Numbered from the stretch's first letter, positions 38,466 through 48,638 are shown. The stretch is DNA of 64,000 nucleotides from Hafnia alvei (GCF_034424155.1 NZ_CP139992.1:2372012-2436011); one strand, 5' to 3'. Notes: generated by a model not told the origin, from the sequence alone. Numbers and translations: made by a program.

Positions 38466-40112
38466 ATGAAGAACAGCCCTTTTCTGTTAGCGCTGTTCCC
38501 CGTTGGGCTGTTCATAGCAGGAGCGCTGCCAATATTGGCAGCGCTCTTGGCACTGATTCAGCCGCTGTCTGACATTTCCTCTTTCAACACCTTCATCCAG
38601 CCGTGGACGCTTTTACTCCAATGGCCAGGTTTGATGCGCTCGGTTGGCCTGAGCTTATGGAGTGCAATCGCCGCGACGTTAATATCACTTTGGTTGGCAT
38701 TAGCGCTTTGCAGTCAGGTTATACAGCGCGCCAGCTGCACCGCTCGCGCTATTTCGAGTGCGATTTTAGCCATGCCGCATATTGCACTGGCGACCGGTCT
38801 CATACTGCTGTTATCCCCCTCAGGTTGGCTACTCAGGCTTATATCCCCAACATTTACGGGTTTTGTGCGCCCGCCAGATTGGCCAATCGTGAATGACCCT
38901 TATGCCCTATCCTTAATTCTTTTATTGGTGATCAAAGAGACACCTTTTTTATTTTTGATGGCGTTTAACATCGCGGGCCGAATTGATGTCGCTCGCCAGA
39001 TGCAGGCTGCTAACGCATTGGGTTACCACAGTGAGAAAGCCTGGTGGTTGCTATTAGTTCCGCAAATACTTGTGGCTCTGCGTTTGCCGTTGTTTTGTGT
39101 GCTCGCCTTTGGCCTATCCACCGTAGATATTGCGATTCTATTGGGGCCACAGCAGCCCACAACCTTGGCGTTGTTAGTTTGGCAATGGATAAGCGAACCC
39201 TCGATGGGGCATCAATCTTTAGCCGCTGCTGGTACGCTGCTACTTATTGTTATCACATTAGCCAGCTTTGGTGCGTGGCGATATGCTGAAAAGAGCTGGT
39301 TAACATATTGCCGCAACGCTTATGGACAAAGGCGCAGCACGTGGCGCATGCCGCTTACCCCACTCTGGGCAATGGGTATTGTGTTAACGCTGGGCGCCTA
39401 TGCGGTACTCTTCGTGTGGTCGGTTGCATGGCGTTGGCCTTTCTCGTCTTCTTTTCCACTACAGTGGAGCTATGATTATTGGCTTACCAGCGTTCATCAG
39501 CTTAGTACTCCGATCATAAATAGTCTGCTCATTGCGAGTGTGGCGAATCTGTTAGGTTTACTTCTGTGCGTTGGTTTTTTGGAATGGCAATTTTATACGC
39601 GTATAAATACAAACTTATGGTTTCTGCTCGCCCCGCTGTTGACTCCACAAATCAGCCTAATTTTCGGCTTGCAGCACATGGCCGCTTGGTTGGATGTGAT
39701 TGGTCTGCTGCCCAGCGTGATCTTTGCTCATATGGTGTTTATCGTTCCGTATTATTTTCTTAGCCTCAGCGGCACGTGGCAAACTTTCGATCCGCGGCTG
39801 ATCTATACCGCACAATCACTTGGAAAGTCGCCTTGGGCCTGTTTCTGGCGCATCAAGATCCCATTATTGAGTAAGCCATTGGCGCTTTCCGTCGCTTTAG
39901 GTTTCGCGGTTAGCATGGGATTATATTTACCCACGCTGGGTTTAGGCGCTGGGCGCTTCCCCACGTTGGCAACGGAAACCGTCGCTTATGCATCCGGTAT
40001 CGATCGCCGCATGGCCGCCGTTGCGGCTCTGTGGCAAACGTTCATCCCACTTTTGGTTTACGGTATCGCGCTATTTTTGCCATTCATACTGACAAGGAAC
40101 AAAAAACTGTGA
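38466..40112 (+). CDS. ynjC: YnjC-like ABC transporter permease (fused pair)
   Basis: Inner-membrane permease of 548 residues built from two consecutive permease domains, each with the EAA-type loop (NALGYHSEKAWWLLLVPQ near 180; AQSLGKSPWACFWRIKIPLL near 455). It resembles E. coli YnjC (511 aa), whose substrate is uncertain. The ATG at 38466 begins 3 bp after the purR stop, so purR and ynjC are very close; a GTG at 38463 is an alternative. ynjD follows with a 4-base overlap. In E. coli the operon is ynjABCDE elsewhere on the chromosome, with a binding protein YnjB that is not seen here. Confidence 0.85.
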   Translation: MKNSPFLLALFPVGLFIAGALPILAALLALIQPLSDISSFNTFIQPWTLLLQWPGLMRSVGLSLWSAIAATLISLWLALALCSQVIQRASCTARAISSAILAMPHIALATGLILLLSPSGWLLRLISPTFTGFVRPPDWPIVNDPYALSLILLLVIKETPFLFLMAFNIAGRIDVARQMQAANALGYHSEKAWWLLLVPQILVALRLPLFCVLAFGLSTVDIAILLGPQQPTTLALLVWQWISEPSMGHQSLAAAGTLLLIVITLASFGAWRYAEKSWLTYCRNAYGQRRSTWRMPLTPLWAMGIVLTLGAYAVLFVWSVAWRWPFSSSFPLQWSYDYWLTSVHQLSTPIINSLLIASVANLLGLLLCVGFLEWQFYTRINTNLWFLLAPLLTPQISLIFGLQHMAAWLDVIGLLPSVIFAHMVFIVPYYFLSLSGTWQTFDPRLIYTAQSLGKSPWACFWRIKIPLLSKPLALSVALGFAVSMGLYLPTLGLGAGRFPTLATETVAYASGIDRRMAAVAALWQTFIPLLVYGIALFLPFILTRNKKL

Positions 40113-40735
40113 CGGTTTTAGCGTTTGAGCAATTTCAAGTTTTGCTACATGGCACGCCGCTAACTTCAGCGTTGAATACCCGCGTCGAAGGCGGCCAAAT
40201 ACTCACGCTGATGGGGCCAAGCGGCTGCGGGAAATCGAGCTTATTGCTGGCTATGGCGGGGCATGCTCACGCCCCGCTATCAACGCAGGGAAAAGTGCTG
40301 ATTGATAGTCAAGATGTGACGGCGCTCCCCGCCTATCAGCGAAAAATCGGGCTGCTATTCCAAGATGATTTATTGTTTCCCCACCTAAACGTTACACAAA
40401 ACCTGCTTTTCGCCTTACCTGAAAATATCAGCAGAGAAAAACAGCATCAGCAGGTCGCTCAAGCATTGAATAAAATTGACATGAGTGCGTTTTCATCTCG
40501 CTATCCCGATGAACTATCTGGCGGCCAGCGCGCCAGAATCAGTTTGTTGCGCACCCTGCTTTCTCGCCCTCGCGCGGTGGCATTGGATGAACCTTTTTCC
40601 AAGCTTGATAAATCGCTGCGGCAACAGTTTCGCCAATGGGTTTTTGGCGAATTACAACAGACGAATATTGCCACCCTGCTAGTGACACACGACGAAGACG
40701 ACGTTCCGCCAAACGGCCAAATCATCATGCTCTAA
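40109..40735 (+). CDS. ynjD: YnjD-like ABC transporter ATPase
   Basis: ABC ATP-binding subunit of 208 residues. The Walker A is GPSGCGKSS near 34, Q-loop LLFQDDLLF near 85, signature LSGGQRARISL near 133, Walker B VALDEP near 153 and the switch His in LLVTHDEDD near 187. I chose the GTG at 40109, which overlaps the ynjC stop (GTGA) and has AAGGA upstream. E. coli YnjD has 217 residues with the same compact form. It ends 4 bp from the convergent punR stop. Confidence 0.88.
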   Translation: MTVLAFEQFQVLLHGTPLTSALNTRVEGGQILTLMGPSGCGKSSLLLAMAGHAHAPLSTQGKVLIDSQDVTALPAYQRKIGLLFQDDLLFPHLNVTQNLLFALPENISREKQHQQVAQALNKIDMSAFSSRYPDELSGGQRARISLLRTLLSRPRAVALDEPFSKLDKSLRQQFRQWVFGELQQTNIATLLVTHDEDDVPPNGQIIML

Positions 40736-40739
40736 AACC

Positions 40740-41648
40740 CTATTCAGGGCTGAGCCACTCTTGATTCATCGTTTCAGTATCACCGAGGTAATCCAGTAAC
40801 CAATCAATGGCCGGTGAGCGGGTATGGTCTTCCCAAGTGACACAGCAGGCGCTATCTGGAAACGGCTGAGCCAATTGTAAGATCTTCAGCTTACCCGAAT
40901 GCACCAGCGGTTCCGCCATGTGCGCGGGCATCAGGCCTACGCAAAGCCCATTCTCTAAACAATCGCAGGCTGACTGCCAATCAGGCACCACTAGGCGTCG
41001 CTGATTATCTAATAGCCATGTATCGCGCTTAGGCAGATCTCGAGATGTGTCTTCAATACACAAGGCAGGAAAAGGGCGAATTTTGTCATCACTTAACTCG
41101 CCTTCCAATTTTGCCAGCGGGTGATCGGGGCTCACCAGACAATGCCAGCGTAGAAATCCCATATCGCGAAAAGAAAAACGCCCTCCGGCCGGAACCGCAC
41201 GCGTCGCCCCTATCGCCACCTCTACGCGTCCGGCGACTAAGGCATCCCATACGCCATTAAACACTTCGGGGTGGATCATTAATTCCATATCAGGGAAATG
41301 ACGATAAAAATCGACCACCAATTGGCGGCTTCGACGGGGATTAACGATACGATCGACGGCAACATTTAGCTGTCCACGCCAGCCATTTGCCACCTGTTGG
41401 CACTGACGGCGGGTGGAATTCATTTTTTTGATAATAGTTCGCGCTTCATCAACAAAAAATGCGCCAGCTTCGGTGAGTTCAACATCTCGATGACGTCGTT
41501 CAAACAGTGACACTGCCAGCCAAGTTTCCAATTGGCGTACCGTGTAACTCACGGCAGACGGCACTCGGTGCAGCTCTTGTGCTGCGGCGCTAAAACTTCC
41601 CGTCCTTGCAACCGCATCAACAACCTCTAAGGAGTATTCCGACCACAT
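40740..41648 (-). CDS. punR: PunR (YdhB), LysR-family regulator of punC
   Basis: LysR regulator of 302 residues (E. coli YdhB/PunR 310). The N-terminus MWSEYSLEVVDAVARTGSFS and the recognition helix RVPSAVSYTVRQLE closely match E. coli, and DTSRDLPKR-TWLLDNQ is distinctive in the effector domain. In E. coli PunR activates the divergent punC in response to adenosine/purine nucleosides. I chose the ATG at 41648 with GAGGT upstream. The gene pair is divergent, as in E. coli, but ynjCD lies between it and purR here. Confidence 0.93.
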   Translation of the reverse strand: MWSEYSLEVVDAVARTGSFSAAAQELHRVPSAVSYTVRQLETWLAVSLFERRHRDVELTEAGAFFVDEARTIIKKMNSTRRQCQQVANGWRGQLNVAVDRIVNPRRSRQLVVDFYRHFPDMELMIHPEVFNGVWDALVAGRVEVAIGATRAVPAGGRFSFRDMGFLRWHCLVSPDHPLAKLEGELSDDKIRPFPALCIEDTSRDLPKRDTWLLDNQRRLVVPDWQSACDCLENGLCVGLMPAHMAEPLVHSGKLKILQLAQPFPDSACCVTWEDHTRSPAIDWLLDYLGDTETMNQEWLSPE

Positions 41649-41788
41649 GTGCGCTACCTCACTTTTCTTGCTTTCAAAAATTTTCATCCATGATAGCAAA
41701 TATTAGCGTTTCACAAGTAATTAGAGAGATCGCTACACTCCACGCGTCACACATTCATTCTGCAACAAATATATAACGAGTCAAAATA

Positions 41789-43015
41789 ATGCGAACTTCA
41801 TCATTTTTCATGTTCTATCTGGCCGGATTGAGCATGCTGGGATATCTGGCCACTGATATGTATCTTCCTGCTTTTGGTGCGATGCAGCAGGATCTCAATG
41901 CTTCCGCGGGTGTCATCAGCGCAAGCCTCAGCATTTTCCTTGCCGGGTTTGCCTTCGCGCAGCTGGTTTGGGGGCCTCTGTCCGATCGTATTGGCCGTAA
42001 GCCGGTTTTAGCCATGGGCTTAACCCTGTTTAGCCTTGGCTGCTTAGGCATGCTGTGGGTGGATACCACTACTGAACTTCTCGTGCTGCGCTTTGTACAG
42101 GCAATTGGGGTGTGTTCTGCCGCCGTGACATGGCAGGCGCTGGTTATCGATCGCTACAGCAAAGGCGTTGCCAATCGAGTGTTCGCCACCATCATGCCGC
42201 TGGTGGCATTGTCCCCAGCCCTGGCTCCGCTATTAGGCGCGTGGTTACTCAACCATTTAGAATGGCAGGCTATCTTTGCCGTGCTGTTTGGTATTTCTTT
42301 ACTGCTGCTGATCCCAACCCTCATGCTCAAAGATGAGCGCCGGAAACCCACAGAAAATCAGCCAAAAGAGAACATTAGCTTTTTCCAACTGATGCGCTCC
42401 AATATATTCTCCGGCAACGTAATGATTTTCGCAGCGTGTTCCGCTGGTTTCTTCGCCTGGCTCACCGGTTCTCCGTTCATTTTAGGCGATATGGGCTATA
42501 GCCCGAATGACATTGGGCTAAGCTATGTGCCACAGACTATCGCATTCTTGATTGGTGGCTATGGCTGTCGTGCGCTGCTGAGCCGTATTGGCGGAAACTT
42601 GATGCTGCCATGGCTTTTAGTCGTGTATAGCCTGAGTATGATTGGAATGTTTGCGATGGCGCTGCTGAGCTCTCCGGGACTCTTTGCGCTGTTAGTTCCT
42701 TTCTGCATTATGGCCATGGCCAACGGAGCAATTTACCCAATCGTGGTTGCGAATGCACTGACCCCATTCCCAGAAAGCAGTGGCAAAGCGGCCGCATTGC
42801 AGAATACGCTACAGCTAGGTGTCTGTTTCTTGGCTAGCTTACTGGTATCCGTTTATGTCGAATCCGCATTATTAGCCACGACAGCTATCATGGCTGGTAC
42901 TGCAATCTTAGTCGCTGTGGGTTACTGGCTTAAAAGTGACAGCGTCACAAAAAGATTGACTCATGAATCCCTAACGGCAAATGAATCCGACAAAAAACAC
43001 CTGTCACAGCATTAA
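41789..43015 (+). CDS. punC: PunC (YdhC), MFS purine nucleoside transporter
   Basis: Major-facilitator protein of 408 residues with twelve membrane helices, Bcr/CflA drug-efflux-like subgroup. Visible are the N-terminal [17 protein letters not shown], the MFS loop [14 protein letters not shown] near 62-75 and [27 protein letters not shown] near 315-341. E. coli PunC (YdhC) is reported to take up adenosine. It is divergent from punR and should be activated by it. The sequence match is strong along the full length. Confidence 0.94.
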   Translation: MRTSSFFMFYLAGLSMLGYLATDMYLPAFGAMQQDLNASAGVISASLSIFLAGFAFAQLVWGPLSDRIGRKPVLAMGLTLFSLGCLGMLWVDTTTELLVLRFVQAIGVCSAAVTWQALVIDRYSKGVANRVFATIMPLVALSPALAPLLGAWLLNHLEWQAIFAVLFGISLLLLIPTLMLKDERRKPTENQPKENISFFQLMRSNIFSGNVMIFAACSAGFFAWLTGSPFILGDMGYSPNDIGLSYVPQTIAFLIGGYGCRALLSRIGGNLMLPWLLVVYSLSMIGMFAMALLSSPGLFALLVPFCIMAMANGAIYPIVVANALTPFPESSGKAAALQNTLQLGVCFLASLLVSVYVESALLATTAIMAGTAILVAVGYWLKSDSVTKRLTHESLTANESDKKHLSQH

Positions 43016-43068
43016 TTTATTTTTGTCTCCTTTAGCCTAAACCATTGAGCAGCGGTGTAGATTCTTAC

Positions 43069-43097
43069 TTGAGTCTCTCACCGCTGCGTCCTATACT
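43069..43097 (+). promoter_or_regulatory. cfa promoter
   Basis: TTGAGT (43069-43074), exactly 17 bp, TATACT (43092-43097), the latter inside a CTATACT element preferred by sigmaS. The start near 43104 gives an untranslated leader of about 230 nt, like the long cfa transcript of E. coli that small RNAs such as RydC target. Confidence 0.65.
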
Positions 43098-43335
43098 GCG
43101 AAGGTTGCTTTTACAATTATTTTGTCAGTAAGTAACTTTTTGCTTTTTGATGTGCGGATCACATCACATTTTTACTTAAGGATGAGTCCCTGCTAAACGC
43201 ATGGGTTTCCTCAGTTTTCCATTTTTCTAAGTCGGGTTAAACACCGCGGATTATCCGTTGGTACTCGTGCGCCTTTAGATTGCCAACGCTCTCTAGCAGG
43301 TCAGTTTTATGAAGAATTTGGGTCATGGAGAAACT

Positions 43336-44487
43336 ATGAGTTCATCGTGTATAGAAGATCTAAGCGTGCAAAACAGTCAATGGTATCGAATTGCCAGTGA
43401 AATGTTGCAGTCGGCAGATATCGAGGTTAATGGCTCGCGCCCTTTTGATATTCGCGTTAAAAATCCGCACTTTTTTAAGCGCGTGTTGCAAGAAGGCTCA
43501 CTCGGTCTCGGTGAGAGCTATATGGACGGCTGGTGGGAGTGCGACCGTTTAGATATCTTCTTTCAGAAGGTGCTTCGCGCTGGGCTTGAGAATCAGCTGC
43601 CACACCATATCAAAGATACCTTGCGTGTCGCCGCGGCGCGTCTTACTAATCTTCAATCGAAAAAACGTGCGTGGATCGTCGGCAAAGAGCACTACGATTT
43701 AGGCAATGACCTATTCAGCCTAATGCTCGATCCCTACATGCAATATTCTTGCGCCTATTGGAAAGATGCAACGACGCTTAAACAGGCTCAGGAAGCTAAG
43801 CTAAAACTGATCTGCGAAAAGCTTCAATTACGGCCTGGAATGACCCTGCTAGATATCGGCTGTGGTTGGGGCGGTTTGGCGGCTTATGCCGCGAAGAACT
43901 ACGGCGTATCCGTTCACGGCGTCACCATTTCAGCAGAACAACAGAAAATGGCGCAGGAACGTTGTAAAGATTTAGACGTACAAATTTTGCTACAAGACTA
44001 TCGTGACCTTAACTCACAGTACGATCGCATTGTGTCAGTGGGTATGTTCGAGCATGTTGGGCCAAAAAACTATCAAACCTACTTCAACGTGGTGGCGCGT
44101 AATTTAAAACCTGATGGGCTTTTCTTGCTGCATACCATTGGTGCAAACGAAACCAATATGAATGTAGATCCTTGGATCAATAAATATATCTTCCCTAATG
44201 GCTGCCTCCCCTCTGTTAAGCACATCGCAACCACCAGTGAAGGTAAATTCGTGATGGAAGACTGGCACAATATTGGGGCTGATTACGACCGAACGCTAAT
44301 GGCTTGGTATGAACGCTTCGTGCAGAATTGGCCGAAGATCGAGCATAACTATTCTCAACGCTTCTTCCGCATGTTTAGCTATTATCTTAATGCCTGCGCG
44401 GGCGCATTCCGCGCTCGAGATATTCAGCTTTGGCAAGTGGTGTTCTCTCCACGCGGAGCCGAAGGTGGCCTACGCGTTGCACGGTAA
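43336..44487 (+). CDS. cfa: Cyclopropane-fatty-acid synthase
   Basis: SAM-dependent enzyme that adds a methylene bridge to unsaturated acyl chains in membrane phospholipids at stationary phase. The 383-residue product (E. coli 382) has an N-terminal lipid-associated domain (GSLGLGESYMDGWWECDRLD near 60-80). The methyltransferase core has the SAM motif LDIGCGWGGLA near 170 and the active-site region SVGMFEHVGPKNY near 235. It ends EGGLRVAR. I chose the ATG at 43336 (MSSSCIED) with GGAGA just upstream; an earlier in-frame ATG at 43309 lacks family support. Confidence 0.97.
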   Translation: MSSSCIEDLSVQNSQWYRIASEMLQSADIEVNGSRPFDIRVKNPHFFKRVLQEGSLGLGESYMDGWWECDRLDIFFQKVLRAGLENQLPHHIKDTLRVAAARLTNLQSKKRAWIVGKEHYDLGNDLFSLMLDPYMQYSCAYWKDATTLKQAQEAKLKLICEKLQLRPGMTLLDIGCGWGGLAAYAAKNYGVSVHGVTISAEQQKMAQERCKDLDVQILLQDYRDLNSQYDRIVSVGMFEHVGPKNYQTYFNVVARNLKPDGLFLLHTIGANETNMNVDPWINKYIFPNGCLPSVKHIATTSEGKFVMEDWHNIGADYDRTLMAWYERFVQNWPKIEHNYSQRFFRMFSYYLNACAGAFRARDIQLWQVVFSPRGAEGGLRVAR

Positions 44488-44507
44488 TATCTGGTTTATC
44501 GGATAGT

Positions 44508-44534
44508 AAAAAGGAGCCATACGGCTCCTTTTTA
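44508..44534 (+). terminator. cfa terminator
   Basis: AAAAAGGAGCC-ATAC-GGCTCCTTTTT stem-loop 20 bp after the cfa stop; it may also serve the convergent htpX. Confidence 0.88.
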
Positions 44535-44574
44535 TATGTAACGTGCGATCTCTGCCATCGATGACAAATCTAAA

Positions 44575-45456
44575 TTACTTCAGATATTGGCCGGTACGTA
44601 AGGCTTCAATACGCTTATCTAACGGCGGATGTGACAGGAACAGTTCGCTAAATGATTTATTACGACCATTGATGCAAAATGCCATCATGCTCCCTTCTTC
44701 CTGCGGCTCATAGCTGGTTTTCAAACGCTGTAGCGCGGCGATCATTTTCTCACGCCCCACTAAATTAGCTGAGCCAGCATCGGCGCGGAACTCGCGATAA
44801 CGTGAGAACCACATGGTAATAATGCTCGCCAGAATACCGAACACGATTTCCAATACCATGGATACCGCGAAATAAATCATTGGGTTGCCGCTGCTGCTTT
44901 CACCTTCATCACGGTTGCCCGACAAGAATCCAGCCGCCACCTGCGCGATCAGGCGCGAGATAAAGATAACGAAGGTGTTCACCACACCCTGAACCAGTGT
45001 CATGGTGACCATGTCGCCATTAGCCACGTGGCTGATTTCATGCGCAAGCACGGCTTCAGCTTCATCACGGCTCATGTTTTGCAGCAAACCGGTGCTCACC
45101 GCAACCAGTGACGCATTACGACGCGCGCCCGTTGCAAATGCGTTCATATCCGGTGCGTGGTAGATCGCCACCTGCGGCATATCAATACCTGCCTGCTGAG
45201 ACTGACGGCGAACGGTTTCAACCAACCAACGCTCAGTTTCATTGCGCGGTTGCTCGATAACTTCTCCCCCAACCGAACGCAAGGCCATCCACTTTGACAT
45301 CAACAACGAAACAATAGAACCACCAAAGCCGAACAGCAGTGCCATCACCATCAGCCCTTGCACGCTGCTGGACTGGATCCCTGTCAGGCTTAACACCACA
45401 CCAAACACCAGCATGACAGCCAGGTTGGTTAGCAGGAACAAAGCGATACGCATCAT
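44575..45456 (-). CDS. htpX: HtpX, membrane zinc metalloprotease
   Basis: M48-family inner-membrane protease for quality control of membrane proteins, 293 residues as in E. coli. It has two N-terminal membrane helices, the zinc motif LAHEISH near 138-144, and two further hydrophobic segments (near 158 and 193) before the third-ligand region [14 protein letters not shown] near 220. Expression in E. coli is raised by Cpx and heat shock; I saw no convincing CpxR site. It follows prc on the same strand with 320 bp between. Confidence 0.97.
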   Translation of the reverse strand: MMRIALFLLTNLAVMLVFGVVLSLTGIQSSSVQGLMVMALLFGFGGSIVSLLMSKWMALRSVGGEVIEQPRNETERWLVETVRRQSQQAGIDMPQVAIYHAPDMNAFATGARRNASLVAVSTGLLQNMSRDEAEAVLAHEISHVANGDMVTMTLVQGVVNTFVIFISRLIAQVAAGFLSGNRDEGESSSGNPMIYFAVSMVLEIVFGILASIITMWFSRYREFRADAGSANLVGREKMIAALQRLKTSYEPQEEGSMMAFCINGRNKSFSELFLSHPPLDKRIEALRTGQYLK

Positions 45457-45533
45457 GTTATTTATTAATCCTCATTTATGGAGCACGCATTATGCGATGC
45501 ATATACTCGTTTTACTTCAAGTGGCACAAGCAC

Positions 45534-45563
45534 AACAGTTATTGTCTGTTGATAACAACTGTT
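45534..45563. other. 30-bp dyad upstream of htpX
   Basis: AACAGTTATTGTC-TGTT-GATAACAACTGTT has 13-bp arms with two mismatches. It lies 78-107 bp upstream of the htpX start codon. It could be an operator or an RNA hairpin in the htpX leader. The rest of 45457-45732 shows no gene. Confidence 0.4.
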
Positions 45564-45732
45564 TGCTGCTTTGATGCAACTCGAATGATTTAGTGTATAG
45601 ATCGTAAGGCCATCTGCGCGGTATTCAAGTGGTGTTAAGCAATAACACACTAAAGAAACATAACTTTACAATTTGACGTACAAAAAATCACACAATTGAC
45701 TATTTACCCACCATACAGTTAGCGCTGCAGGC

Positions 45733-45761
45733 ATAAAAAAAGAGCGATTTCTCGCTCTTTT
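45733..45761 (-). terminator. prc terminator
   Basis: On the minus strand AAAAAGAGCGA pairs with a CTCGCTCTTTTT arm across a 3-nt loop, followed by T residues, 19-47 nt past the prc stop. Confidence 0.88.
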
Positions 45762-45779
45762 TACTGTAACCCAACTCAC

Positions 45780-47810
45780 CTATTTTGAGCTGCCCTGCAT
45801 TTGCTGAGCAAGATCAAGCGCAATTTTCACCGTTTCATCCAAGTAAGGATCGGGTTCTTGATAATCTTTTGGCACATCATCAAGTGATTTAATTGGCTTT
45901 TTACCCGCGACTTTCAGGCGTTCATTAATGCGTTTCAGGCGCGTTGCATCATCATCTTTATTCTCTTTCTCACGCTGTGCATAGTTAAGAGAGACGATAT
46001 TTTTACGATCTTTGAGTGCCTTATAGTGAGCGATGTCTTGCTCAATGTATTGGAACTCAGGATTCGACGCGATGCGCTGGTTGTGATCGGCTAACAGCAC
46101 CGGATCAAACTTCTGCACATCACCTGCTTTATCGTAGGTAGCGGCTTTAATGCTATCCCAAGGCAAGGCGTTGTCTTCAAAGCTTTCGCCGGTATCAATC
46201 GATTCCAGCCCCGTCGGCATAATAATATCCGGCGTCACGCCCTTGCGCTGCGTGCTACCACCGTTAATGCGGTAGAACTTCTGAATAGTGTATTGAACCG
46301 AACCCAGCTCCGGCCACTCTGGACGCAGCATCTGATCGTAAATACGGTTTACCGAACGATACTGCTGTACAGTGCCTTTACCAAAGGTTGGTTCGCCAAC
46401 AATCAGCGCACGATCGTAATCCTGCATAGCTGCTGCGAAGATTTCTGACGCTGACGCACTGAAGCGATCAACCAGAACCACCAGCGGGCCTTTGTAATAA
46501 ACAACGCCGTCAGTATCCGCATCTTCACGAATTTTACCGTTATTATCACGTACCTGAACAACCGGACCACTAGGAATAAACAAGCCAGAAAGTGATACCG
46601 CTTCGGTTAACGCACCGCCACCGTTGCTGCGCAGATCGATAATCACGCTGCTTACGTTCTGTTTTTCCAGCTTCTGCAACTGTACTTTGACATCGTCGGT
46701 CAGACCAACGTAGAAGCCAGGAATATCCAGAACCCCGACTTTCTTGCCATCAACGGTTTTCACGCTCATTTTCACCGCGCGATCTTCCAAGCGGATGCGT
46801 TCACGCGTTAACGTGATAGTGCGTGTTTTGGTGCCCTTACCTGCTGGCAGAATTTCCAACCGAACTTTGCTGCCTTTTGGCCCTTTGATCAGCTCAACCA
46901 CGTCATCAAGACGCCAGCCAATCACGTCCACCATCGGCTTACCCGGCTGCCCAACGCCAACGATGCGATCGCCGACCTTGAGGGATTTACTCTTCGCCGC
47001 AGGTCCACCGGCAACCATTGAGTTAATCTGAGTGTAGTCGTCTTCGGTCTGCTGAAGCACGGCGCCAATACCTTCCAGAGACAAACTCATTTCGGTATTA
47101 AACTGCTCAGTATTACGCGGAGACAGATAGTTGGTATGGGGATCAATCTCGTGCGCAAACGCATTCATGAACAGTTGGAAAACGTCTTCGCTTTTGCTTT
47201 GCGTAAGGCGTTTAATCGCAAACTGGTAGCGCTTGGTCAGGATCTTTTGAATCTCTGGCCAATCTTTGCCGGCCAGCTTCAGGTTCAATTCATCGTATTT
47301 AACTTTGGCGGCCCAAAGCTTGTTCAACTCTTCCGTGCTGGTTGGCCACGGTGATTTACTACGGTCGACATCAATGGTGTCGTTACCGTCGAAGGTCATC
47401 GGGGATTTCAGCAAAGAAAGTGCATATTCGTAGCGTTCGAAGCGACGTTTTTGGGCCAAATTAAACAGCGCATAAGCGGTATCTAATTGACCGGATTTTA
47501 ACTCATCATCCAGCGTCGTCTCACGGTCTTTGAACTGTGCTACGTCAGAGGCCAACAACACGTTATGGTTGTAGTCCAACATATTGAGGTAGCGAGCAAA
47601 GATCTTTTTAGAAAAATCATCGTTCAAATCGAACTGACGATAATGAGAGCGCGTAAAACGTGACGTCACCCGTTCACTGACGGTCGCGTGCTGCGGCTCT
47701 TGGCGCAACTGCGGTAACTGATTAATGTTGTAAGCAACATTATCAGCCGCAAAGCTGGCACCAGCGAATAACGCCAGGGCTATCGCTGATACCCTGAAAA
47801 ATTTGTTCAT
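45780..47810 (-). CDS. prc: Prc (Tsp), tail-specific periplasmic protease
   Basis: Periplasmic C-terminal processing protease that matures FtsI and degrades MepS with NlpI. The 676-residue product (E. coli 682) starts MNKFFRVSAIALALFAGASFA, a signal peptide. A PDZ domain (GIGAVLQQTEDDYTQINSM onward) and the Ser/Lys dyad region RFSASASEIFAAAMQ then GEPTFGKGTVQ follow. The ATG at 47810 was chosen over an upstream in-frame start overlapping proQ. It lies 19 bp after proQ, as in E. coli. Confidence 0.97.
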   Translation of the reverse strand: MNKFFRVSAIALALFAGASFAADNVAYNINQLPQLRQEPQHATVSERVTSRFTRSHYRQFDLNDDFSKKIFARYLNMLDYNHNVLLASDVAQFKDRETTLDDELKSGQLDTAYALFNLAQKRRFERYEYALSLLKSPMTFDGNDTIDVDRSKSPWPTSTEELNKLWAAKVKYDELNLKLAGKDWPEIQKILTKRYQFAIKRLTQSKSEDVFQLFMNAFAHEIDPHTNYLSPRNTEQFNTEMSLSLEGIGAVLQQTEDDYTQINSMVAGGPAAKSKSLKVGDRIVGVGQPGKPMVDVIGWRLDDVVELIKGPKGSKVRLEILPAGKGTKTRTITLTRERIRLEDRAVKMSVKTVDGKKVGVLDIPGFYVGLTDDVKVQLQKLEKQNVSSVIIDLRSNGGGALTEAVSLSGLFIPSGPVVQVRDNNGKIREDADTDGVVYYKGPLVVLVDRFSASASEIFAAAMQDYDRALIVGEPTFGKGTVQQYRSVNRIYDQMLRPEWPELGSVQYTIQKFYRINGGSTQRKGVTPDIIMPTGLESIDTGESFEDNALPWDSIKAATYDKAGDVQKFDPVLLADHNQRIASNPEFQYIEQDIAHYKALKDRKNIVSLNYAQREKENKDDDATRLKRINERLKVAGKKPIKSLDDVPKDYQEPDPYLDETVKIALDLAQQMQGSSK

Positions 47811-47829
47811 GCCTTGGCTGGCCTCCGTA

Positions 47830-48537
47830 TCAGAACTGCAAGTGTTCTGCGCGCACAATCATCGCCAGACCGTTAGAAAGCTGAACGCGTACACCATCTT
47901 TGGTGATTTCCAATACGGAAGCGTCCATCGCACTTTTACCTGCGCTGACTTTTACGCCCTGACCTACGGTCAGTTTAGTAATGTCAGTTACCGGTACAGC
48001 ACGCGGTTTAGCTGATTCTGTGTTCGCGCGAGGCGTGCGATCCTGTTGCGGACGAGGAGTGCGTGGTTTACGCGCTTCTTTATCGCCGTTAGCAGCATCG
48101 GTACGACGTGCAGCAGGTTTTTTACCCGCTGGACGTGGGCGACGATTCTCAGTCGTTTCCCCGGCCTCACGTTTTTTCGCCTGCTGTTCTGCACGTTGTG
48201 CTTGAACTCGCGCTTTGGCTTCTTCTAACTGTTGACGAGCGTGTTCCACATGCTGCTCTTCCAGCACACCACACGAATTACCGTCAAGATCGACACGTTC
48301 TGCACCCACTTTCACGCCGTGCAGATAACGCCAGCTTGAGGTGTACAGACGGAGCGCTGAACGTAGCTGAGTCTTGCTCAGTCCGTTTTCATCTCCCTGC
48401 ATCCGCTCAACCAGATCCTGAAAGATACCGATTTTCAACGGACGTGCTTCGCCCTCTGCGCTAAAGCACTGCGGGAAACGCTGGGCTAAAAATGCAATGA
48501 CTTCTTTACTACTATTCAACTTGGGTTGATTTTCCAT
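47830..48537 (-). CDS. proQ: ProQ RNA chaperone
   Basis: Global RNA-binding protein of 235 residues (E. coli 232). The FinO-like N-domain (about 1-120, including [18 protein letters not shown] and [12 protein letters not shown]) binds structured 3' ends. A basic Arg/Lys/Pro-rich linker (about 130-185) follows, then a Tudor/SH3-like C-terminal domain ([18 protein letters not shown] and [13 protein letters not shown]). It is the first gene of the proQ-prc unit; msrC lies upstream on the same strand. Confidence 0.97.
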   Translation of the reverse strand: MENQPKLNSSKEVIAFLAQRFPQCFSAEGEARPLKIGIFQDLVERMQGDENGLSKTQLRSALRLYTSSWRYLHGVKVGAERVDLDGNSCGVLEEQHVEHARQQLEEAKARVQAQRAEQQAKKREAGETTENRRPRPAGKKPAARRTDAANGDKEARKPRTPRPQQDRTPRANTESAKPRAVPVTDITKLTVGQGVKVSAGKSAMDASVLEITKDGVRVQLSNGLAMIVRAEHLQF

Positions 48538-48638
48538 GAAATTTCCTGATTACAACGGGTTTGCCAACCAGCGATGGCATGAACAGGCGACATTATAATG
48601 GCGCTACCGCCAAAAGCCACGCCATACGCACGACAACC

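Noticed and set aside
45600-45680. CpxR box (GTAAA-N5-GTAAA) upstream of htpX
   Set aside because: Only one half-site matched; the second was too degenerate.
48108-48464. 118-codon plus-strand frame inside proQ
   Set aside because: Antisense to a clear proQ; no initiation signal or recognisable motif.
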